NCBI GenBank assembly: GCA_052273485.1
Contig: DAVZID010000010.1
Span: forward strand, 1 to 64,000
Origin: Anthropogastromicrobium sp052273485
GTDB taxonomy: Bacteria > Bacillota > Clostridia > Lachnospirales > Lachnospiraceae
Reading direction: 5' to 3'
Length of the DNA: 64,000 nt
The notes beneath the pieces are model-generated. The model saw only the letters and a program-made list of their open reading frames with translations. It ran no database searches and was not told the DNA's origin. Positions 41,699 to 49,696 of the stretch are shown one piece after another (the stretch's first letter is position 1; the number at the start of each line of letters is the position of its first letter). A program made the translations under genes and the position numbers.

Positions 41699-41706
41699 TC
41701 ATGTGC

Positions 41707-41788
41707 AATCCGGAAGTTTTGTGGATTCCGGAAGTGTGTGTGTGCCCCGGGAGTGTGTGTGCGGCCCGGAAGTGTGTGTGACCCGGTA
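41707..41788 (+). repeat. Degenerate ~18 bp tandem repeat
   Basis: Four to five units of CCGGAAGTGTGTGTG-type sequence follow the stop of the preceding gene directly (CCGGAAG or CCGGGAG starts at about 41710, 41728, 41747 and 41766, then CCCGGTAG at 41782). No coding frame is conserved. Confidence 0.8.
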
Positions 41789-41794
41789 GTCCAA

Positions 41795-41924
41795 CGAAGG
41801 GGGCCTCGGCACTGTCTTTGTCGGCGCCCCTTGTTCCCGCGGCACCTTCTACGCACCTTTTTATCACAGTTACTGCGTAAGTCCGCTCCCACACGGGAAT
41901 CGCCTCGTAAAGAACAGCTGCCTC
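41795..41924 (+). repeat. ~130 bp dispersed repeat, copy A
   Basis: Nearly identical, in inverted orientation, to 45640-45770; only a few differences are seen by eye, mostly near the CGAAGGG end and around the ACGCACCTTTTT block. It starts with a GC-rich potential hairpin (GGGGGC...GCGCCCC). Neighbouring gene fragments are not conserved between copies, so the unit is the repeat itself. A shorter relative of its first 45 bases follows radA (20531-20577). The stretch 41925-42010 shows nothing recognisable. Confidence 0.88.
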
Positions 41925-42015
41925 AGCCACCCACCACGTAGTGAGTATGGCTACCCGTTGACAAAGTTACAACGCAGCGTTTTGTGGAAGCGTCCAATAA
42001 ATAGTAATAGTATAG

Positions 42016-42045
42016 TACCCGGCTTTTACAGGCCGGGTATCTTTA
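42016..42045 (+). terminator. Terminator-like hairpin
   Basis: TACCCGGC / GCCGGGTA, a perfect 8 bp stem with an 8-base loop, followed by TCTTTATATTT, a moderate T-tract. Confidence 0.65.
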
Positions 42046-42057
42046 TATTTAAAAGTA

Positions 42058-42066
42058 TGATATAAT
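42058..42066 (+). promoter_or_regulatory. Extended -10 promoter of the BadF-type kinase gene
   Basis: TGATATAAT at 42058-42066 gives TGnTATAAT. No convincing -35 is present. Confidence 0.5.
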
Positions 42067-42151
42067 ACATTGCAGTTAATACCCCTGGTAAGGGAAGATC
42101 AGTACAATATATATAGAAGCAATACATTTTTTAGAAAGGCAGGATACATAT

Positions 42152-43129
42152 ATGAAGTTTTATGCAGGATTAGATGTTGGAGGAACATCAGGAAGAGTAA
42201 AGTTTTCGGCAGAGGATAAGACTCTGATTGGGGAATATTTAGGTGAGGGCTGTGCATTTAATACAGAGGGATATGAGCTTGGAAGAGAGAAGTATCGTAA
42301 GCTTATGGACGCAGCTCTTTCAAAGTATGAGCTTACAAGTTCAGATTGTCTTGGCATATGCATTGCGGCAAGTGGTATTGACTCTAAGGAGCAGGAAATG
42401 CAGATGAGAAGTATCTTTGAGGAGATGGGCTTTGCGAAAGAGCGTATTCTGGCAGTAAATGACTGTGAACTGTTTTTATATTTATCTAAGGGACCGGTAC
42501 TTGTCACGATTTCTGGAACAGGTGCAATCTGCTATGGAAGAAATGAGGCGGGAGAAGTATACCGCACTGGTGGCTGGAATCATGTACTTAGCGATGAGGG
42601 AAGTGCTTATGATATCGGACTTCAGACCTTTAAGGCATATGCAGATCAGCTGGATGGACGTATCAATTGCCCGATTTTGGCCGAGAAGATTGCAAAAGCG
42701 ACGGGCGTTAAGACATTGGAGCAGGCTGATGTCTATGTAAATGATCATCTGCTTGATAAGAGTCCAGTTGGTGGATTGGCTGTTTTGTGCGCGCAGGCGG
42801 CAGAGGAAGGCGATCTGGTAGCTGAGACAATTTTAAAGGAATGTGCAGCGAAGATTTTTGCACTTGTGTGGGATACTTGCTGTAAGATGGAAGGAAAGTC
42901 CGATAATCGTAGTAAGCGTGAATTGGATGACGCTTTCTTTGCAGATGGACAGGCAAAGGAGTTGAAAGCTGATTTGTGGTTGTGGGGAAGTGTGAATGTA
43001 AAGAATTCATTTTTCCGTGCACAGATCACCGAGATGACAAAGAAGAAGCTTCCGAATGTAACGGTAAAAATTCCGGAAAAGACTGCGCTTGATATTGCAC
43101 TTGGCGTAGCAGAGGAGCATTTTCAATAA
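42152..43129 (+). CDS. BadF/BadG/BcrA/BcrD family ATPase, probable sugar kinase
   Basis: 325 residues with the ASKHA-fold phosphate motifs GLDVGGTSGRV (about 5-15), TISGTGAICYGR (about 116-127) and SDEGSAYDIG (about 147-156). The family includes N-acetylglucosamine kinases as well as enzyme activators. There are no Fe-S Cys pairs of the activator type, so a cytoplasmic sugar or amino-sugar kinase is likely. Its own promoter and terminator-like upstream hairpin separate it from the glycan genes. It ends 30 bases before the helicase gene and could be co-transcribed with it. Confidence 0.82.
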   Translation: MKFYAGLDVGGTSGRVKFSAEDKTLIGEYLGEGCAFNTEGYELGREKYRKLMDAALSKYELTSSDCLGICIAASGIDSKEQEMQMRSIFEEMGFAKERILAVNDCELFLYLSKGPVLVTISGTGAICYGRNEAGEVYRTGGWNHVLSDEGSAYDIGLQTFKAYADQLDGRINCPILAEKIAKATGVKTLEQADVYVNDHLLDKSPVGGLAVLCAQAAEEGDLVAETILKECAAKIFALVWDTCCKMEGKSDNRSKRELDDAFFADGQAKELKADLWLWGSVNVKNSFFRAQITEMTKKKLPNVTVKIPEKTALDIALGVAEEHFQ

Positions 43130-43159
43130 AGAATAAAGTTGTGGATTGGAGGGGTATCG

Positions 43160-45607
43160 GTGCATAAGCTGATTGAAAATCAAGTAAGGATTTCCGTGCG
43201 AAATCTCGTAGAATTTATTCTTAGAAGCGGTGACATTGATAACCGCCATTCCACAAAAGCACAGTATGATGCAATGCAGTTGGGCAGTCGGATGCATCGT
43301 AAAATACAGGGCTCTATGCCAGGTACCTACAAGGCAGAGGTCCCATTAAAACATACGGCTTGTTATGAGGATGTGGAAATTTTACTGGAAGGACGAGCGG
43401 ATGGCATTATTACGCCGGATAGGAACCAGAAAGTCAATTTGTTGGATCAGACACAAATAGACGAGTGTGCTGACGTTGCCTTTATCATTGATGAGATTAA
43501 AGTGATTCGACAGGATATGGAAAAGTTAGAGAGTGCTGCGTCCGTCCATGTAGCGCAGGCACTCTGTTATGCTTATATGTATGCACTCATAGGAAAAAAA
43601 AGTGCTGCTACGGGAGAGTTAACTGAAGAAACAGGATTTTATATCGGTATCCAAATCACGTATTGCCACCCGGAAACTGAAGAAATCAAGCGTTTTTTAA
43701 AAGTATATACCTTTAGTGAGATCGAAGCGGAGTTTAACCATTACATCAGCGAATATGGCAAATGGGCACAGTTTTTGTATGAGCATCGTAAAGTCCGAAA
43801 AGCTTCTATCCAAAAGCTATCGTTTCCATATCCATATCGAGCAGGACAAAAACGCCTAGTCGCGGCAACGTATCGTACAATTGCAAATGGCGAGCAGCTT
43901 TTTATTCAGGCACCGACTGGAATTGGAAAGACACTTTCAACGATATTTCCAGCAGTTTGGGCAGTTGGAGAAGCGTACGCTGATAAAATCTTTTATTTAA
44001 CGGCGAAGACAATCACGCGCACAGCAGCAGTGTCTGCATTTGACATTTTGCGTGAAAAGGATTTACACATATCATATATTGTGCTGACTTCCAAAGAAAA
44101 AATCTGCCCAAACACCGTTATGGAGTGCAATCCGGTGCAGTGTCCATATGCAAAAGGTCATTTTGATCGGGTAAATGAAGCTACCTTTGCATTAATTCAT
44201 AACTGTGAGCAAATTACCAGAGGAAATCTCCTTTCCTATGCCGAACAATATCAGGTGTGTCCATTTGAATTGTCACTAGATGTCAGCTATTGGGTTGATG
44301 CGATTATTTGCGATTATAATTATGTGTTTGATCCTCATGTGCAGCTGCAGCGCTATTTTGCTGACGGAGAGCGAGGCGACTATATTTTTTTAGTAGATGA
44401 GGCTCACAATTTAGTGGAACGAGCCAGAGAAATGTACAGTGCAAAGCTCGAAAAGGAAGAATTTCTTGCTGCAAAAAAGTTGTATGCACCATTCAAGTCG
44501 GTTATAAAACAGATCAACAGCTGTAATCGCAAGCTCCTTGAATTAAAGCGAGAATGTGACGGTTGGAAGCGTCTTCCAGAAGGAGAAGGAATTGGTTCCT
44601 TTGTGTTGTCACTTGAACGTCTTTACGAAGAATTGAATCGCTTGAGCGAGAAACATCCAGAATGGACAGCACCGAAAGAAGCCAGCGAATTTTTCTTTCA
44701 TGTGCGGGATTTTTTAGAGGTCTATGAGCGGCTTGACGAGCATTATGAGGTCTATATGGAACATACACCGCAGGGAACATTCCAACTATGTCTATTATGC
44801 GTGAACCCGGCAGAGCGCTTGCAGGAGTGCTGTGCCCAAGGCATTTCGACGATCTTTTTCTCTGCAACACTTTTGCCAATTCGCTATTACAAGGAATTAC
44901 TCGGACAGGGTGAAAAATCAAAGGCAATCTATGCAGCATCCCCATTTGACCCGAAAAAGAGACTTCTCCTAACAGCGTCAGATGTTTCATCAAAATACAC
45001 TAGAAGAACAATAGCTGAATATACCCGCATCGGTCAATATATTCAGATAATCACTTCTGGCAGACGAGGAAATTATCTCGTCTTTTTCCCTTCATACTCT
45101 TTTCGAGATGAAGTCGAGGCTGTTCTTGAAAAAAATACAGAGATGCGTTATATTCGTCAGGAAAGCAGCATGACCGAAGCACAGCGCGAGGAATTTCTTG
45201 ATGCCTTTCGCGAAAAGAATAAGCCGACCGTTGGTCTGTGTGTCATGGGTGGCATTTTCTCAGAGGGAATTGATCTGCAAAATGAAGCTGTGATCGGTGT
45301 GATCATTGTTGGAACCGGATTGCCCCAAACGGGTTCACGCCAAGAAATTCTGAAAAGTCACTATGAAAAAGAGGGCAAAAATGGTTTCCTTTTTGCGTAT
45401 CTGTATCCTGGAATGAATAAGGTATTGCAAGCCGCAGGCCGTTTAATCCGTACAAGCGAGGATTATGGCATCATAGCCCTACTAGATGAACGTTTCCTGC
45501 AAAGCTCTTACGCCAGCCAGTTTCCACCAGATTGGACCGATATGCAGGTGGTAAGGAAATCGGATTGTGCCGATATCCTCCAAAATTTTTGGAACGAAAT
45601 AGAGTAA
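43160..45607 (+). CDS. PD-(D/E)XK nuclease fused to a DinG/XPD-type Fe-S helicase
   Basis: 815 residues. The GTG start at 43160 is chosen because GGAGGGG lies 6 bases upstream; an in-frame TTG at 43139 lacks such a site. Residues about 1-215 form a RecB/Cas4-like nuclease: LLEGRADGII, then FIIDEIKVIRQ (the DExK core) and a QALCYAYMYAL helix. The helicase follows: Walker A QAPTGIGKTLS (about 249-259), a four-Cys insert (KICPN, MECNP, QCPYA, VCPFE) for a 4Fe-4S cluster, and DEAH box FLVDEAHNLV (about 409-418). The late motif is QAAGRLIRTSEDYG. It probably unwinds 5'-tailed or structured DNA and trims it. Confidence 0.88.
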   Translation: MHKLIENQVRISVRNLVEFILRSGDIDNRHSTKAQYDAMQLGSRMHRKIQGSMPGTYKAEVPLKHTACYEDVEILLEGRADGIITPDRNQKVNLLDQTQIDECADVAFIIDEIKVIRQDMEKLESAASVHVAQALCYAYMYALIGKKSAATGELTEETGFYIGIQITYCHPETEEIKRFLKVYTFSEIEAEFNHYISEYGKWAQFLYEHRKVRKASIQKLSFPYPYRAGQKRLVAATYRTIANGEQLFIQAPTGIGKTLSTIFPAVWAVGEAYADKIFYLTAKTITRTAAVSAFDILREKDLHISYIVLTSKEKICPNTVMECNPVQCPYAKGHFDRVNEATFALIHNCEQITRGNLLSYAEQYQVCPFELSLDVSYWVDAIICDYNYVFDPHVQLQRYFADGERGDYIFLVDEAHNLVERAREMYSAKLEKEEFLAAKKLYAPFKSVIKQINSCNRKLLELKRECDGWKRLPEGEGIGSFVLSLERLYEELNRLSEKHPEWTAPKEASEFFFHVRDFLEVYERLDEHYEVYMEHTPQGTFQLCLLCVNPAERLQECCAQGISTIFFSATLLPIRYYKELLGQGEKSKAIYAASPFDPKKRLLLTASDVSSKYTRRTIAEYTRIGQYIQIITSGRRGNYLVFFPSYSFRDEVEAVLEKNTEMRYIRQESSMTEAQREEFLDAFREKNKPTVGLCVMGGIFSEGIDLQNEAVIGVIIVGTGLPQTGSRQEILKSHYEKEGKNGFLFAYLYPGMNKVLQAAGRLIRTSEDYGIIALLDERFLQSSYASQFPPDWTDMQVVRKSDCADILQNFWNEIE

Positions 45608-45639
45608 TGTGTTAGCAACGTAACCTTCGTTGGGGCAAC

Positions 45640-45770
45640 GAGGCAGCTGTTCTTTACGAGGCGATTCCCGTGTGGGAGCGGGCTTACGCAGTAAGTGAGA
45701 CAAAAAGGTGCGTAGAAGGCGCCGCGGGAACAAGGGGCGCCGACAAAGACAGTGCCGAGGAAGCCCTTCG
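45640..45770 (-). repeat. ~130 bp dispersed repeat, copy B (inverted)
   Basis: The reverse complement matches copy A at 41795-41924 almost base for base. It begins about 30 bases after the helicase stop. To its right, CTGCCGGGTAGCAC occurs twice (45775-45788 and 45815-45828). Short apparent reading frames inside the repeat have no ribosome site and are not considered genes. Confidence 0.88.
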
Positions 45771-45843
45771 TAGACTGCCGGGTAGCACTCTCGTAACCTT
45801 TCGGTATCATAACACTGCCGGGTAGCACCTCAGAAAAAAATAC

Positions 45844-45872
45844 TTGACAGATGATGTTTGCTTGTATAAAAT
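45844..45872 (+). promoter_or_regulatory. Near-consensus SigA promoter of the ATP-grasp operon
   Basis: TTGACA (45844-45849), 17 bases, TAAAAT (45867-45872). One of the best promoter matches in the window. Transcription would start around 45879. Confidence 0.85.
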
Positions 45873-45887
45873 GTCATAATATAAGGT

Positions 45888-45924
45888 AAAGGCGCCCTGA
45901 AAAATCAGGGCGCCTTTTGCTTTT
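45888..45924 (+). terminator. Leader hairpin / possible attenuator of the ATP-grasp operon
   Basis: Perfect 12 bp stem AAGGCGCCCTGA / TCAGGGCGCCTT (45889-45900 with 45905-45916) with an AAAA loop, followed by TTGCTTTT. It begins about 9-10 bases after the expected start site and ends before the AAAGGAG site at about 45936. It may terminate most transcripts early, or cap and protect the operon mRNA. Confidence 0.7.
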
Positions 45925-45949
45925 ATAAAAAGGCAAAGGAGTTGGTGGC

Positions 45950-47266
45950 ATGTACCGAGAGTTGATAGAGCACACAGAAGAAATCAATCGTCTGTTGGCA
46001 AGATATGGAGTAAAATTTGGCATTTACAAGAATGGTACGTTCAAAGAACAGCTATTTCCATTCGATGCGATTCCTCGCGTGATCACAAAACAAGAATTTG
46101 AGGTGTTAGATCAGGGCCTTCGCCAGCGCGTCGATGCGCTGAATTTATTTTTGAACGACGTCTACGGCAAAAAACAGATTATAAAAGATGGTGTAATTCC
46201 AGAAGAGTTTGTCTATTCCTCAAAAGGCTACTTGCCACAGTGTGAAGGCATCGTGCCGCCAGGTGGCATCTACAGCCACATTTCAGGTATCGATTTGGTT
46301 CAGGCAAAGGACAAATCGTGGTACATATTGGAGGATAACCTGCGAATCCCGTCCGGTGCGTCGTATCCGATGATTGCAAGACAGCTGACAAGAAGCGCAT
46401 GTCCGACTACCTTTTCGAAAACGCATATCATGGATAACCGCGATTATGCACAGCTGTTAAAGGAAACAATGGATCATGTAAATGTAGGTGGAATCAATGT
46501 CATTTTGACACCAGGCCGCTACAATGCGGCGTACTTTGAGCACTCCTACTTAGCAGAGCGAAGCGGTGCCGTGCTTGCAATGCCGCAGGAATTGTTTGTG
46601 GAAGATCAGGTTTTGTATTACAAAGATTACATGGGTGAAAACAAACGCGTTGGCGCGGTTTATCGCCGTCTGTCCGATGAATATCTCGATCCGTTAACCT
46701 TCCTTCCAGAGTCTGTGATTGGTGTGCCGCATATTATGGATGCCTATCGTGCAGGAAATGTGGCCATTTTAAATGCACCAGGAAATGGCGTTGCAGACGA
46801 TAAAGGTATTTACTATTTTGTACCACATATGATAAAATATTACTTAAAAGAAGAGCCGATTCTAAAAAATGCGCCAACTTATCTGGCATTTTATGAAAAG
46901 GATCGCACCTATATCCTTGAAAATCTGAAAAAGCTCGTCGTAAAGGACGTCTCGGAGGCTGGCGGATATGGCGTTGTATTTGGACGCGACTTAGACAGCG
47001 AAGGGCTTGAAAAGATGGAACATCTGATCCAGGAACAGCCAAGACGCTTTATCGCACAGGAGGTTATTGATTTTCTGGATTTGGATATCATGGATGGCAA
47101 TCATGCAGTGCCAAGAAAAGCCGACCTTCGTGCATTTGTCTTGAGTGGAAAGACAACGCGTGTATGGCCGAGCGGTCTGACCCGTTTTTCAAGAAATGAA
47201 GGCTCATTTGTAGTGAACTCATCTCAGGGAGGAGGATTTAAAGATACATGGGTATTGTGTCAGTAG
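45950..47266 (+). CDS. Circularly permuted ATP-grasp protein
   Basis: 438 residues, of the CP_ATPgrasp family: GTFKEQLFPFDAIPRVI, RVDALNLFLNDVYG (about 61-74), GIDLVQAKDKSWYILEDNLRIPSG across about 124-147, and the end VNSSQGGGFKDTWVL. ATP-grasp enzymes join a carboxylate to an amine with ATP. The permuted group has no firmly assigned substrate, but it regularly travels with alpha-E and transglutaminase-like genes, as here. Comparative work (Iyer and colleagues) proposed peptide or amide synthesis. It is cytoplasmic. Its end overlaps the next gene by 19 bases. Confidence 0.92.
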   Translation: MYRELIEHTEEINRLLARYGVKFGIYKNGTFKEQLFPFDAIPRVITKQEFEVLDQGLRQRVDALNLFLNDVYGKKQIIKDGVIPEEFVYSSKGYLPQCEGIVPPGGIYSHISGIDLVQAKDKSWYILEDNLRIPSGASYPMIARQLTRSACPTTFSKTHIMDNRDYAQLLKETMDHVNVGGINVILTPGRYNAAYFEHSYLAERSGAVLAMPQELFVEDQVLYYKDYMGENKRVGAVYRRLSDEYLDPLTFLPESVIGVPHIMDAYRAGNVAILNAPGNGVADDKGIYYFVPHMIKYYLKEEPILKNAPTYLAFYEKDRTYILENLKKLVVKDVSEAGGYGVVFGRDLDSEGLEKMEHLIQEQPRRFIAQEVIDFLDLDIMDGNHAVPRKADLRAFVLSGKTTRVWPSGLTRFSRNEGSFVVNSSQGGGFKDTWVLCQ

Positions 47267-47922
47267 AGAAAGCAAATCATTTGTATTGGCTCGGACGATA
47301 TACCGAGCGCGTATTTACAACATTGAAAGGGTTCATCAGCGTGTATGATAACATGCTGGATGCAGATCCCACCGCGTATAAAAAGTATTGTGAGAGCATC
47401 GGAATTGCCGATATTTATCAGTCCAAGGATGATTTTATCGCGCGCTACATCAATGATGTCTCAGATGGAAACTCGATCATTAACAGTCTGCACCGCGCAT
47501 ACGACAATGGTATCGTGCTCAGAGGAGAGATTGGAAGCGAGACGCTTGGCTATCTGCAGATGGCGATCAACTGCTTTGAGGAATATGCGACTGGCAGTTT
47601 CTCGCTGTATCGCTATCAGCGTGTGCTTGATTTTTTATATGCATTTTGGGGCTGTGCCGATGACTGCGTGGAGGATGAGATCAGTCGCAACATTTTAAAA
47701 TGTGGTCGCTATATGGAGCGTCTTGATCTATATTTGCGGCTGAGAATGCCATATCCAAAGATTGAAAAAGAGTACAGCAAGCTCAAAAATCGTATGGAAA
47801 AAAGTAGACTTTCCGTCAGCGAGAATGCGAAAACACGTTTGTCAGAAATCCTTGAAAAAGAAGAGTGGCAGAAAGAATACCGGGAAGCCATTAACAGTTT
47901 GGAGGGATTATTTATCATATGA
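47248..47922 (+). CDS. Alpha-E (DUF403) domain protein, short form
   Basis: 224 residues, all-helical, opening with VSVEKANHLYWLGRYTERV, the family signature. Usual members are about 300 residues, so this is a compact version. The family always accompanies permuted ATP-grasp proteins and probably forms a complex with them; biochemical function is unknown. Its start lies within the end of the ATP-grasp gene with a GGAGG site, and its stop overlaps the next start by 4 bases (ATGA). Both features imply tightly coupled production. Confidence 0.9.
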   Translation: MGIVSVEKANHLYWLGRYTERVFTTLKGFISVYDNMLDADPTAYKKYCESIGIADIYQSKDDFIARYINDVSDGNSIINSLHRAYDNGIVLRGEIGSETLGYLQMAINCFEEYATGSFSLYRYQRVLDFLYAFWGCADDCVEDEISRNILKCGRYMERLDLYLRLRMPYPKIEKEYSKLKNRMEKSRLSVSENAKTRLSEILEKEEWQKEYREAINSLEGLFII

Positions 47923-48701
47923 GAAAACTGCGGTTTTCATTTCATACACAGCTACAGTTTTATCAGTCCATCACATGGCAATATTACACACTTCGCTGCA
48001 TTCCGTCCTCCGACGGGGTGCAGCAGTTGTTTTCTGTAAATTGTAGGGTTGCACCAAACGGCGATATCCGCTATAATAAAGACGGTTTCTGCAACACGAT
48101 CGGTACTGGTTGTATCAAAGAGGCACATCAGTATTTTTCTTTTGATGTGGAGGGAATTGCATTTGTAAATGACAAAAAGCGTCCTGTGCAGGACTTGGAT
48201 GGACAAGATGCCATCTACCGTTATCCGACTTCGCTTACGATGCCGGATCATACGATAAAAGAATTTTTAACACAGCTACAGATAAAAAAAGAAGAGGGTG
48301 TGGATGGACTGATTCGCTTAAATCAGGCGCTGTCAACCGCAATGAGCTATGTACCTGGCGTGACTAGCATAAAAACAACCGCAGCACAGGCGTTTTGTCA
48401 GGGCAGGGGTGTCTGTCAGGATGATGCCCACATTTATTTGGCAATGGCAAGACTTTTAGGCTACCCGGCCCGGTATGTTTCTGGTATGATGCTCGGAGAG
48501 GGCGCTACCCATGCGTGGGTGGAGGTCGCTGTTGAGGGAATGTGGATTGGCATTGACCCGGCAAATGGCTGTCTTGTGGATGACCGTTACATTTGCTTTG
48601 CGCATGGCCGCGATTATGCAGATTGTCCGATTGAGCGAGGGATTTTTCTGGGAACAGCATCACAGAGCCAGCAGGTATTTGTGACAGTTCGGGAGGAATA
48701 A
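47919..48701 (+). CDS. Transglutaminase-like protein
   Basis: 260 residues. An N-terminal beta domain (about 1-90) is followed by a transglutaminase core. The catalytic Cys is in GRGVCQDDAHIYL (about 160-172), His in GATHAWVEVAVEG (about 191-203) and Asp in WIGIDPANG (about 205-213), so the triad is complete. No signal peptide is present. Relatives are cysteine proteases or acyl-transferases. In this gene set a peptidase or amide-exchange step on the product of the ATP-grasp enzyme is the usual proposal. ATGA overlap with the alpha-E gene. Confidence 0.92.
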   Translation: MRKLRFSFHTQLQFYQSITWQYYTLRCIPSSDGVQQLFSVNCRVAPNGDIRYNKDGFCNTIGTGCIKEAHQYFSFDVEGIAFVNDKKRPVQDLDGQDAIYRYPTSLTMPDHTIKEFLTQLQIKKEEGVDGLIRLNQALSTAMSYVPGVTSIKTTAAQAFCQGRGVCQDDAHIYLAMARLLGYPARYVSGMMLGEGATHAWVEVAVEGMWIGIDPANGCLVDDRYICFAHGRDYADCPIERGIFLGTASQSQQVFVTVREE

Positions 48702-48748
48702 GTAAGTCAAGCCTCCGTTATCTGTAAAACGTGAGAAGGAAACGAGAA

Positions 48749-49696
48749 ATGATAGAAACAGTGGTATCAATGGGCCTGGCAGTTGATGAGGCCATGGAAA
48801 TACGAAAGAACCATTTAGCACCGAAGGTGCTGACAGGGAAGGAAAAGCGCATCTGTATTGTCACGGGAACGCATGGAGATGAGCTTGAGGGACAGTATGT
48901 CTGCTATGAAATGATTCGAAGAATCAATGAGAATCCGTCTTGTTTAAAGGGAATTGTTGATGTGTATCCGGCAACAAATCCGCTCGGTGTGGACTGTCTG
49001 ACAAGAGGCGTTCCGATGTTTGATCTGGATTTAAACCGTATTTTTCCGGGAAATGAGCATGGCCATATGGCCGAATATGCAGCATCGAAAATTGTCGAAG
49101 ATATCGAAGGCGCCGATGTCTGTATTGACATTCATGCAAGTAATGTATTTTTAAGAGAGATTCCGCAGGTGCGCATTAATGAACAGACGGTTGACAAACT
49201 GTTACCGCTTGCAAAGGAGTTAAATGTCGATTATATCTGGGTTCATGCCGCAGCTACCGTGCTCGAATCCACCCTTGCATACAGCTTAAATGTACGCGAT
49301 ACACCGACACTTGTAGTGGAAATGGGTGTGGGACTTCGCATTACGGAATCCTTCTGTCACCAGTTGACGGATGGCATTTTCCATCTGATGGCACAGCTTG
49401 GTATTTGGGATGGTCCTCATCTTGAGACCGTAAAGAAACCGATCGTCTCTACCGATGGCTGTGTTGGTTTCATCAACGCAGAGAGTACTGGTATTTTTGT
49501 GCCGTGTGTAAAGCATTGGGGCAGCGTCAAAAAAGGCGAGTGCATTGGTGAGGTGCTTGAGCCGATCACAGGAACCGTTCGCCAGAGAGTCGAGTCCCCG
49601 ATGGATGGCATGGTCTTTACGCTGCGTGAGCATCCGATTGTATCAGAGGGTTCTCTTTTGGCAAGAATTCTTGGAGGTATAGAAAACAATGATTAA
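48749..49696 (+). CDS. Succinylglutamate desuccinylase/aspartoacylase-like zinc hydrolase
   Basis: 315 residues from ATG 48749 (GAAGGAAA upstream); an in-frame GTG at 48731 is less likely. M14-type zinc motifs are intact: GTHGDELEGQ (about 39-48; His and Glu ligands), DLDLNRIFPG (Asn-Arg substrate clamp) and CIDIHASN (third ligand His). The C-terminal beta domain ends SPMDGMVFTLREHPIVSEGS. Such enzymes remove acyl groups from amino acids or amides. It lies 47 bases after the transglutaminase gene in the same direction, and its end overlaps the next gene by 8 bases. Confidence 0.9.
   Translation: MIETVVSMGLAVDEAMEIRKNHLAPKVLTGKEKRICIVTGTHGDELEGQYVCYEMIRRINENPSCLKGIVDVYPATNPLGVDCLTRGVPMFDLDLNRIFPGNEHGHMAEYAASKIVEDIEGADVCIDIHASNVFLREIPQVRINEQTVDKLLPLAKELNVDYIWVHAAATVLESTLAYSLNVRDTPTLVVEMGVGLRITESFCHQLTDGIFHLMAQLGIWDGPHLETVKKPIVSTDGCVGFINAESTGIFVPCVKHWGSVKKGECIGEVLEPITGTVRQRVESPMDGMVFTLREHPIVSEGSLLARILGGIENND

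Noticed and set aside
41707..41788. CRISPR-like array
   Set aside because: Units are contiguous and degenerate with no unique spacers. The DEYSE and ETIEETK repeats are in-frame coding repeats. No cas genes are present apart from a Cas4-like fold in a helicase fusion.
41738..41941. Arg-rich open frames inside repeat copies A and B
   Set aside because: The similarity is at DNA level. The frames have no ribosome sites and different ends, so they are not counted as genes.
42152..43129. 2-hydroxyacyl-CoA dehydratase activator (BadF group, other branch)
   Set aside because: Activators carry Cys ligands for a bridging Fe-S cluster; this protein lacks them and no dehydratase genes are nearby.
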